Shown here: positions 15,894 to 22,134 of the stretch, piece after piece
Layout: each line of letters begins with the position of its first letter
Position numbering within the stretch: the first letter of the stretch is position 1
NCBI GenBank assembly: GCA_029262715.1
Contig: JAJCYX010000397.1
Span: 1 to 34,365, forward strand
Length of the DNA: 34,365 bases
Direction: 5' to 3'
DNA from: Chloroflexota bacterium
Lineage (GTDB): Bacteria > Chloroflexota > Dehalococcoidia > Lucifugimonadales > Lucifugimonadaceae
Notes under the pieces: generated by a model
Told to the model about the DNA's origin: nothing
The model's input: only the letters and a program-made list of their open reading frames with translations
Database searches by the model: none
Made by a program: the position numbers and the translations under genes

Positions 15894-17530
15894 TGGCAGA
15901 GCCAACAAGCGTTGATGCTGCGCTCGACCAGTTCACGGTTGCGGCAGAGGGTCTGCCAGAAGTGCCGAAAACCACGGCGAACGGCGCTGGCTCCGGTCGG
16001 AACGATGAACTGGCACGCACCGCCGGACATCTTGCGCGGCAGGGCTTGACCAATGAGCAGATAAGGGCTGGCGTGCTGGAAAAGAACGCGCAGTTTAACG
16101 ACCCGCTGCTTGAGGATGAAGTCGAGCGCACAGTGCTCCGGTCGGCTGAGAAGTGGGCGCAGCCTGCTGAACGGTACACCGTGCCGGAGCATATCGAGGA
16201 CTCAGACATCGGCAACGCTATGGCGTACGCGCAGTACGTCGCCGGTCTACTCCTGTGGGATGGCGTCAATCACCAGTGGTGGTGGTGGCACGGCCACAAG
16301 TGGACCCCTGACACCGACCGGCGATATGAGCTGTACTTGAAACCCATCATCGACCGGTTGTTTCAGCAGGGCGCTTTGATGGAAGGCGACCGCCGTGACC
16401 GGCGCATGAAGTTCCTCTCCTCTCGGCTAAGGTCCCGGCAGGCACAGCTAGCCATGATCGAGGGAGCTAAGCCATACCTGCCGGTCTCACCTACTGAGTT
16501 CGACGCCAACCCGTACTCATTCGCATTCAGCAATGGCGTACTGGACCTGTTGAACGGTGAGTTCAAGCCGCCGGACGCGGCGAACATGAACAGCAAGGCG
16601 GCAGGTTACGACTATGACCCGGACGCTGACTGCCCGCGGTGGCTCGCGTTCCTTGACGAGATATTCCAAGGCGACGCAACGTTCATACGCGACCTTCAGC
16701 TAATCATGGGCGAGTCCCTGTCCGGCGATACAGGGAAGTCCCTGTTCATCATCTTCTGGGGTGAAGGCGCAAACGGCAAGTCAACTGTGCTCAAGGTGCA
16801 TGGCAGGCTGCTCGGCGACTATGCCGTCCACACGAAGTCGAGCGTGTTCGCCGCCCGTGACTCAGCGAACGTCAAGGGCTGGGATGTTCACCCGCTAGTG
16901 GGCGCGCGCCTTGTCACGGCGATTGAGGCAGACGCCACCAAGTACCTGAACGAATCCACGGTCAAGAACATGACCGGCGATGACCGGATGCGCGCCGAGA
17001 AGAAGTACGGGATGTCATTCGAGTTTGAGCCGACGTGGTTGCCGGTCATGGCGACGAACTCCAAGCCACGGACCCGAGGCGCAAATGAGGCTCTATGGCG
17101 TCGGCTGAGGCTACTTGAGTTCAACTACCAGATCCCTGAAGCCAGCCGGATGAAGGGCTACGCTGACCGCTACCTGTTGCCTGAACTGCCCGGAATCTTC
17201 AACTGGGCATGGCAGGGCTTCCGTTCAATCCAGGACGCGGGCGGAGTGGTCCAGTTCTCAGACCGGGTGACGGTTGCCACTGATCAGTACCGCCAGAGCC
17301 AGGACGTGCTCGGCGAGTGGCTGGACCAGCGCGCGGAAACAAACGCGGAAAGCCGCGTGCCGCTCAAGGATGCTTTCGCCAGCTACAGGGATTTCAGCGG
17401 CGACGCTGACTATGTGCTCGGCAAGCGCGCCTTCACCGAAGCGATGGAGGAACGGGGCTTCCGAACCGTCGTGGGGAAGGCAAAAGCACGGTTCGTGACA
17501 GGGTTGAGTCTGACGGAGGGTGTATTTTGA
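15893..17530 (+). CDS. phage/plasmid primase-helicase, P4/D5 family (SF3 helicase)
   Basis: 545 residues from the ATG at 15893 (a GTG immediately before it is possible). Residues about 40-85 (ELARTAGHLARQGLTNEQI) form a PriCT-1 domain. A D5_N-like region follows, then the superfamily 3 helicase core: Walker A GEGANGKST at 290-298, an acidic Walker B-like AIEADATKYL, and the MATNSKPRTRGANEALWRR block with the sensor Asn and arginine fingers, followed by ELPGIFNWAWQGF. The C-terminus is a winged-helix-like tail. Hexameric SF3 helicases unwind replication origins of P4-like satellites, plasmids and phages. It forms a coupled pair with the upstream primase. Confidence 0.9.
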   Translation: MAEPTSVDAALDQFTVAAEGLPEVPKTTANGAGSGRNDELARTAGHLARQGLTNEQIRAGVLEKNAQFNDPLLEDEVERTVLRSAEKWAQPAERYTVPEHIEDSDIGNAMAYAQYVAGLLLWDGVNHQWWWWHGHKWTPDTDRRYELYLKPIIDRLFQQGALMEGDRRDRRMKFLSSRLRSRQAQLAMIEGAKPYLPVSPTEFDANPYSFAFSNGVLDLLNGEFKPPDAANMNSKAAGYDYDPDADCPRWLAFLDEIFQGDATFIRDLQLIMGESLSGDTGKSLFIIFWGEGANGKSTVLKVHGRLLGDYAVHTKSSVFAARDSANVKGWDVHPLVGARLVTAIEADATKYLNESTVKNMTGDDRMRAEKKYGMSFEFEPTWLPVMATNSKPRTRGANEALWRRLRLLEFNYQIPEASRMKGYADRYLLPELPGIFNWAWQGFRSIQDAGGVVQFSDRVTVATDQYRQSQDVLGEWLDQRAETNAESRVPLKDAFASYRDFSGDADYVLGKRAFTEAMEERGFRTVVGKAKARFVTGLSLTEGVF

Positions 17531-18044
17531 GCGGCCTTTTTGAGTTCAAGGGTGTATTTCGGAACCAATACTCAAGAACTTTTCCCATGCGCACACGCGA
17601 AAAGAACTTCTTGGAATGTAGTTCCCAAAGTACACAAATACACCCTGACTGGTGGACTGAAACACGCTCCAATCCTGACCGTGGCACTGGCCGCAACACA
17701 ACAATAGGTAGGCCGCAGTTATCTGTTCGGATGGCGAGAGCTTCCAACTTGGCCGACTCGCCAGGACAGGCCAAATTACCTGTTCGGAGCGAAGATGCTG
17801 ACTGGAAGCTGATTGTGTCCGTGATTTGGACTAATCCGAAAAATATGCAGAGATGGCCGCAGGGGTCTTCAAATCCGCCCATACCAAACTGCCGGCCATG
17901 CCGAACTGTTGGCGCAAGGCGGAGCCTCCGCGCTATGTGCTAGTAGCGAGGGGCAGGCCGGGACTGGCTGTGCTCCGGCCTGCCCACCGCCGGTGGCGAG
18001 CGCGTGACCGGTAAAAATCCGATTCTGTGGCGAGGTTGTAAGTC
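17531..18044. other. 514-base gap with no supported gene
   Basis: A TTG-started frame of 138 codons covers most of it, but its translation lacks any recognisable motif and compositional regularity, so I do not call it. The region is less GC-rich in its first half. It contains the inverted repeat at 17951-17985. An origin of replication for the element would plausibly lie here, next to the helicase, but no iterons are seen. Confidence 0.45.
17951..17985. terminator. perfect 11-bp inverted repeat upstream of the DUF5681 gene
   Basis: GGGCAGGCCGG (17951-17961) pairs with CCGGCCTGCCC (17975-17985) around a 13-base loop, followed by the short palindrome CCACCGCCGGTGG. There is no T run. It could end the helicase transcript or be a protein-binding site. 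Confidence 0.5.
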
Positions 18045-18515
18045 ATGCCTGAGAAAGTAACGCAGGCGATCAAACGAGATCATCGCGGGCGGTTCATGAA
18101 AGGTGGCGCTGTTGCCAATCCGGGCGGTCGGCCTCGGCACAGGGGGTTGAGTGCTCGCATCCGCGATATCACAAAAGATGGGAAGAGCATCACGGATTTC
18201 CTGATGTCTGTGCTCGACGGTACTCACGAGGACATGCCTGCTAAGAAAAGTGAGCGTATGGAGTTACGCTGGCGTGCGGCGCAGGAGCTGTCGAATCGTG
18301 GTTGGGGATTGCCCACGGAGACGCTGCAGGTTGAGGGTGGCGAGGTTGGTGGGCTAGCTATCCATCGATTTGAGGAGCGGCTGGTGACTCCCGATCGGCT
18401 GCGGGAGGTATCTCAGACCCTATTGGAGATCTTGCCCGTCGCTCCGGCTGCCGACGAGAGTTCTGCGCTCGTTGAGGCTGAGTGGGTGCTGGAGCCGCCG
18501 GAGGGCGACGAATAG
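18045..18515 (+). CDS. DUF5681 domain protein
   Basis: 156 residues. The N-terminus GRFMKGGAVANPGGRPR is the DUF5681 signature (usually GRF.PG.SGNP.GRPKG), common in phage and integrative-element proteins that sit just before terminase or conjugation genes. The rest is helical and acidic toward the C-terminus (LEPPEGDE). The domain's function is unknown; some links to small terminase subunits have been proposed on position. A zinc-ribbon gene begins 14 bases downstream but is broken by an IS element, so the expected downstream partner is missing. Confidence 0.7.
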   Translation: MPEKVTQAIKRDHRGRFMKGGAVANPGGRPRHRGLSARIRDITKDGKSITDFLMSVLDGTHEDMPAKKSERMELRWRAAQELSNRGWGLPTETLQVEGGEVGGLAIHRFEERLVTPDRLREVSQTLLEILPVAPAADESSALVEAEWVLEPPEGDE

Positions 18516-18529
18516 GGCGAGGGCGGCGA

Positions 18530-18600
18530 TGGATGACTTGCGGGCGCTGGAGTGCCCTTGGTGCGGCTCTGACCGGAACCGCGTCTCGAAGAGATCGACG
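18530..18600 (+). pseudogene. zinc-ribbon protein gene cut by an IS3 remnant
   Basis: After GGGCGAGGGCGGCG an ATG at 18530 opens MDDLRALECPWCGSDRNR, a typical N-terminal zinc-ribbon start with a CPWCGS knuckle. From about 18580 on, the sequence is that of IS3 OrfB on the other strand, so the rest of the gene is missing. It probably belonged to the same transcript as the DUF5681 gene. Confidence 0.5.
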
Positions 18601-18973
18601 AGCATGAAGTCCATCGACCAGCCTTCATTGGGACCGGTCGCCTCCAGCCGTTCAACGCGCCTCTTGCAACTGACGCGCCGCCGTGGTTTCTTTGGTCTCA
18701 TGGAGAGGCGTTCCTCACGATAGAGCCGGTAGACCCGCTTGTGGTTGATCTCCCAACCCTCGCGCCTTAGAAGGACGTGGATCCGACGTTAGCCGTAGCT
18801 GACCTTGGCATAAGCCAGGTCCCTGATCCGTAGCCTGAGCAAGGCCTGCTCATCAGCTCTGCTTCTGTACCTCTTGCTTGCCCTGCTGAAGTTGAGAAGA
18901 CGGCATGCACGCCGTTCGCTCACGTCGAAGCCGACCTGGAGGTGGTCACAGAGTTGTCTGTCCTGAGCAGGCC
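18580..18973 (-). pseudogene. IS3-family OrfB, truncated and interrupted
   Basis: Reads VSERRACRLLNFSRASKRYR, LRLRIRDLAYAKVSYG, then a TAA at 18789-18791 where the family has Tyr, then RRIHVLLRREGWEINHKRVY and NEGWSMDFMLVDLF. Homology stops before most of the DDE catalytic core, so the integrase domain is missing. The gene is non-functional. Confidence 0.8.
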
Positions 18974-19240
18974 TCAGAGTTTTTTTCGGATGACGTCCTG
19001 CAACATCTCCTTGTCCAGGGAGCGATCAGCGACCAGCTGCTTGAGCTTCCTGTTCTCTTCCTCGAGCTAACGGAGACGTCTGAGCTCTGCGACTCCCATG
19101 CCGGCGAACTTCTTCTTCCAGCGGTAGAACGTCACGCCCGTGACGCCCATCTTCCGGCACACTTCCTGAACCGGCATGCCGCTCTCTGCCTGCCGCAGGG
19201 CGAAGGCGATCTGCTCCTGCGTATACCTCGTTCTCTTCAC
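18974..19240 (-). pseudogene. IS3-family OrfA, interrupted by a stop
   Basis: Reads KRTRYTQEQIAFALRQAESG, then VCRKMGVTGVTFYRWKKKFA, the helix-turn-helix of IS407-group OrfA, then a TAG at 19067-19069 where the family has Gln, then LEEENRKLKQLVADRSLDKE to a TGA at 18974-18976. The run CGAAAAAAACTC near the end is the kind of slippery site used for the programmed shift to OrfB. One nonsense mutation makes it dead. Confidence 0.8.
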
Positions 19241-19406
19241 GGAATGACTCTCTTTCTTGAGGCCGAATCATCCCGGAAAACTATCACTTATGCCGGCGCG
19301 GTTTTCGGGGGGAAGGTCACCGGGTTTTCAAATTTGGTACTTCGATACGGATGTCATATAGCACAGTTCTCCGAAGGTCCACGATCTGTTCCTCAAAACG
19401 AGAACT

Positions 19407-19441
19407 GCCGGACAACGCTTGTTACTTTAGCGTTGCCCGGC
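19407..19441. terminator. 12-bp inverted repeat
   Basis: GCCGGACAACGC (19407-19418) pairs with GCGTTGCCCGGC (19430-19441) with one mismatch around an 11-base loop. It lies between the IS remnant and the short minus-strand frame ending at 19504, and could be that gene's terminator. Confidence 0.45.
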
Positions 19442-19503
19442 TCAGACCTCGGCGTGGATCCTTAAGAATGGTGAACTGCTGCGTTGTCGCCAGTTCTGAT
19501 CAC

Positions 19504-19647
19504 TCACTTGTCTAGGGCAATCAGCGCCTCCCGTGCCCGGCCAAGGATCTGTTCGGCGTGGCGAACTTCATCCTTGGTTTCCGCCGGCAAACGAATTTCA
19601 GTCGACGGGTTTACATCTGCTCGACGGGCAGCAGGAGACGTGTGCCC
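19504..19647 (-). pseudogene. short C-terminal-looking fragment
   Basis: A 47-codon minus-strand frame between a TAG at 19648-19650 and a TGA at 19504-19506. It reads EIRLPAETKDEVRHAEQILG and then RAREALIALDK, an amphipathic helix with normal protein composition, but has no good start codon. It lies just downstream of the repeat protein gene. It may be the tail of a gene truncated by rearrangement. No family is recognised. Confidence 0.3.
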
Positions 19648-19666
19648 CTAAGTTCAACTTGTTCCG

Positions 19667-20197
19667 CTATCGAATGGGCGCGATCACTCCGTTGGGCGGA
19701 ACATCGCCGGTGAGTTCGACTGATTCTGCATCTATGCTCGTGATTGATCTCCCGAGCGGAACATCACCGGTGAGTTCGACTGATTCTGCATCTATGCTCG
19801 TGATTGATCTCCCGAGCGGAACATCACCAGTGAGTTCGACTGATTCTGCATCTATGCTCGTGATTGATCTCTCGAGCGGAACATCGCCGGTGAGTTCGAC
19901 TGATTCTGCATCTATGCTCGTCATTGATCTCCCGAGCGGAACATCGCCGGTGAGTTCGACTGATTCTGCATCTATGCTCGTGATCGTTACCTTCGGAGCA
20001 ACCCCGGAGGCGAACCCCACCGCCCCGACGATTACACCAGCCATGACGACGAAAACTACTGCCACCGCCGCTATCGCCAGCGTGTGCCTTTTTAGGAATC
20101 GAACTGGTGCCGACGTGCGATTGCCCTGTGATTGATACGCTGACGCTTCTCTTTCCTCTGCCTGGGCCTGCATTTCAATAAGTCCGATGGAAGACAA
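19667..20197 (-). CDS. single-pass membrane protein with five 20-residue repeats
   Basis: About 176 residues from a TTG at 20197, chosen because GGAGG (20207-20211 on the plus strand) is then 8 nt upstream; a GTG at 20206 would abut the ribosome binding site. A cytoplasmic helical segment of about 35 residues is followed by RFLKRH and one membrane helix (about 38-66). The outside part is almost entirely five copies of a 20-residue unit (TSIDAESVELTGDVPLGRSI), ending in PNGVIAPIR. The repeats are exactly 60 bases long and nearly identical in DNA, so they are recent. The alternating polar/aliphatic pattern suggests short beta strands. No family is recognised; an exported surface or adhesive stalk is possible. 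Confidence 0.65.
   Translation of the reverse strand: MSSIGLIEMQAQAEEREASAYQSQGNRTSAPVRFLKRHTLAIAAVAVVFVVMAGVIVGAVGFASGVAPKVTITSIDAESVELTGDVPLGRSMTSIDAESVELTGDVPLERSITSIDAESVELTGDVPLGRSITSIDAESVELTGDVPLGRSITSIDAESVELTGDVPPNGVIAPIR
19695..19990. repeat. 60-bp tandem repeat, five units
   Basis: Five adjacent units of exactly 60 bases contain the constant block GTGAGTTCGACTGATTCTGC and differ at only a few positions, mostly at unit junctions (CCGTTGGGC, CTCCCGAGC, CTCTCGAGC). The period keeps both strands open in all copies. The pattern predicts copy-number change by slippage or recombination. Confidence 0.9.
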
Positions 20198-20394
20198 TTT
20201 GGCCACCTCCTTGGGTGCTTGCGATCGAGGTCCGATGTGGACTTGTCGCAGTCTCGATCAGAAGCGAGTCCGGCCTATGATTTCTGGATGACAACTGGAT
20301 GAAATGACGATTACGGGGCGGTCCAGTTCACCTCGCCACAGCAAAGAGATCGGTCAAGATACGACCATCCGGTGACCGTACTCGGGCCGCCCAG

Positions 20395-20466
20395 GTGTTC
20401 CCACTGGGGGCGAAGTACTGCACCCGTTGTGGAGATGAAGAGGGACGTTCTTGGACTAATCAGTGA
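20395..20466 (+). CDS. possible 23-residue zinc-knuckle peptide
   Basis: A GTG-started frame reads MFPLGAKYCTRCGDEEG and ends at TGA 20464-20466, nine bases before the tail-type peptide gene at 20475. CTRCG is a C-x2-C knuckle like the CAVC of the 107-residue protein at 30963. No ribosome binding site supports it. It may be a relic of a longer zinc protein to which the tail once belonged. Confidence 0.25.
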   Translation: MFPLGAKYCTRCGDEEGRSWTNQ

Positions 20467-20474
20467 CGGAAGGC

Positions 20475-20564
20475 ATGAAAGTTAGTTTCTTCCGCGCATT
20501 TGGAAACTGGGTGAGCAACGTGCTGAAGCATCAGCCTTCACCTCATGTGGGGCCGCCGTATTAA
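20475..20564 (+). CDS. 29-residue peptide with a PPY-type C-terminal tail
   Basis: Reads MKVSFFRAFGNWVSNVLKHQ and ends PSPHVGPPY-stop. The segment W-V-S-N-V-L-K-H-Q-P and the end PPY match the peptides ending at 31286 and 32157, position by position in the same frame, with the stop at the same place. GGAAGG lies only a base before the ATG, so initiation is uncertain. This is the most divergent member of the family and the farthest from the cluster. Unknown function. Confidence 0.45.
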   Translation: MKVSFFRAFGNWVSNVLKHQPSPHVGPPY

Positions 20565-20628
20565 CGTTTAGCAATAAGGACTGTTCCAGCGGAGGTCCGC
20601 GTTACGTGCTCCCCGGACAGGCGATCCG

Positions 20629-20916
20629 GTGAGAGTGGTTCTGTCAGAACTCGTTGCGAGTGACGGTGATCTGGAAAGCCGATATAACAACAACACACGC
20701 TTCTTCGTAAAAGACGGGACGCTGATAAGGACCGGCGGAACTAGTATCTCGGATCTAGACGTCGTTCTAACCAACACTCAGCCGATAGACGTTCAGTCAG
20801 GGGCAATTCGAGTTAGACGTCCGACTAGTTTCACTGACGCGGATGTGACGGTCGCAGCCGGTGCGGAGTCCGTATCTCTTCAGGCGATCACTCGTTCAAC
20901 GGCACCTTTTCGGTAA
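20629..20916 (+). pseudogene. possible fragment of a surface/beta-rich protein
   Basis: A GTG-started 95-codon frame reads YNNNTRFFVKDGTLIRTGG and then SDLDVVLTNTQ, with alternating polar and aliphatic residues and many Asp/Thr/Ser, as in cadherin-like or beta-helix repeats. Just upstream another frame reads CSSGGPRYVLPGQAIR before a stop, and no ribosome binding site is seen, so this is more likely the wreck of a larger extracellular protein gene than an intact gene. Confidence 0.3.
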
Positions 20917-21323
20917 GCGGCGACGGAACGGTGCTCGACTGAATCTGCGATTTGACGGAATGGCGACGCGACGGCGCAAAACCTTATCTTGAGCCTCATA
21001 CACGATCTTCTGACCGCAGCTGCCGGTAACAGTAGGCAGCTCGTAGCGACCAGCGATCAAGTAGAGTCCTCCATGGAGTAGTCTCTGACCACAGGCCGAG
21101 TTGGTTAAAGGGAATTCTCATGTTCGGCCATTGGCAACTCTCCACAATCACATTCTGATCCGAAATGCGAACCGGGCAATCAGAAGAGGGTAACCTGTGT
21201 GTTAATGCGGGATCGCATGTTATTGCATTGTTCGGTGTCACCGCCCTGTAGAATTTGGTTCACGTCGCTTGCGGGGAGTCCAGGAGTGGTACTTTGCGAG
21301 ATGCCATAGCGTACTTTGTTGTA
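20917..21323. other. 407-base gap upstream of the FHA regulator
   Basis: No gene, tRNA or clear repeat is seen. It should hold the promoter of the FHA gene; TACTTT at 21312-21317, 6 nt before the ATG, is a weak -10 candidate. Confidence 0.4.
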
Positions 21324-22031
21324 ATGACCGATCCACCAAGTGCATCCACTTGGCGACTCTACTCTTCCGATCCTCAGAGAAGTTATCTGATCGGGCGAGA
21401 CCCAGATCTCGATATCGTCGTGGGCGCGGTGGACGGATCACCGATTTCCCGTAAACACGCGGAGATTGTCGTTCGGGGACGAGAATCCTTTTTGACCGAT
21501 TTGAACAGCACCAACGGCACCGAGCTGAACGGCAGGCAGCTCGTTCCGGGGAGACGTAATGTTCTTGAAGATGGAGCCGAGATCTCGTTCGCTGGCGGAT
21601 TTATTTCCGCACTTTTTCAAATAGAGCAGGAGAATAATACGGTCAGGATAGGTCATTCGGAGAGGAAAATACTCGGTGGCGGACAGCGAAATAATCAATC
21701 AACTGTATCACGCGGTTTGTTGCTCATCACCAACGAACGCAGGATCGTTATAGACGGTATTCCTCAACCCGACCTCAGCGATCAAGAATGGAATTTACTG
21801 AGCTGCCTGTATGAACGTGCAGGTACGACCTGCACTTACGGACAATTATTAAAGGCCGTGTGGAGTCAATCATATGGATACAGCAACAATAACATTGCCG
21901 CCTTAGTAAGACGCATTCGATCTCGCCTGACAACGGGAAACTGGTCCCTGATCAACATCAGGAATGTCGGCTATCGCCTTGAGCCGTTCATTATTTCATC
22001 GGATGCCAATCACGATCCGCCGGATGTCTAA
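21324..22031 (+). CDS. FHA domain - winged-helix (OmpR-type) transcriptional regulator
   Basis: 235 residues from the ATG at 21324; a GTG at 21255 would add 23 residues of unlikely sequence. Residues about 15-90 form a forkhead-associated domain with the phosphothreonine-binding residues GR (24-25), S-x-x-H (42-45) and NSTNG (61-65). Residues about 140-228 are a Trans_reg_C winged helix (DLSDQEWNLLSCLYERAG, then NNNIAALVRRIRSRL and IRNVGYRLEP). There is no receiver domain, so control would be by binding a phosphothreonine partner rather than by Asp phosphorylation. It converges with a giant Ser/Thr kinase gene and lies near its paralog, so those kinases are the obvious source of the phosphothreonine signal. 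Confidence 0.85.
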   Translation: MTDPPSASTWRLYSSDPQRSYLIGRDPDLDIVVGAVDGSPISRKHAEIVVRGRESFLTDLNSTNGTELNGRQLVPGRRNVLEDGAEISFAGGFISALFQIEQENNTVRIGHSERKILGGGQRNNQSTVSRGLLLITNERRIVIDGIPQPDLSDQEWNLLSCLYERAGTTCTYGQLLKAVWSQSYGYSNNNIAALVRRIRSRLTTGNWSLINIRNVGYRLEPFIISSDANHDPPDV

Positions 22032-22134
22032 ATTCCGCGGGTAACGCAAACACATGTATACCAATGTTGATGGCCGTCAGGGCCACACCCCACGTCGAGT
22101 ACGGCCATCTGTCCTGTCGAACAGCGTTCTTCTG

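Larger units (their letters stand above)
18580..19310 (-). mobile_element. IS3-family (IS407-like) insertion sequence remnant
   Basis: On the minus strand OrfA and OrfB of an IS3-family transposase can be read with several lesions. OrfA homology starts at the GTG 19238-19240; OrfB homology fades at about 18580 next to the broken zinc-ribbon gene. The right boundary is uncertain (somewhere near 19290-19310) and no clean terminal inverted repeats or target duplication could be paired, so the left end is truncated. The element cannot transpose by itself. Confidence 0.75.

Noticed and set aside
17527..17943. 138-codon frame after the helicase (TTG start)
   Set aside because: No motif, odd composition, weak start. 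Left as a gap.
18905..19465. Plus-strand 186-codon frame
   Set aside because: It is the shadow of the IS3 OrfA/OrfB sequence that reads correctly on the minus strand.
19533..20135. Plus-strand 200-codon frame through the 60-bp tandem repeats
   Set aside because: A 60-bp period keeps every frame equally open. The opposite strand has a membrane helix and a GGAGG-TTG start; this strand has neither.
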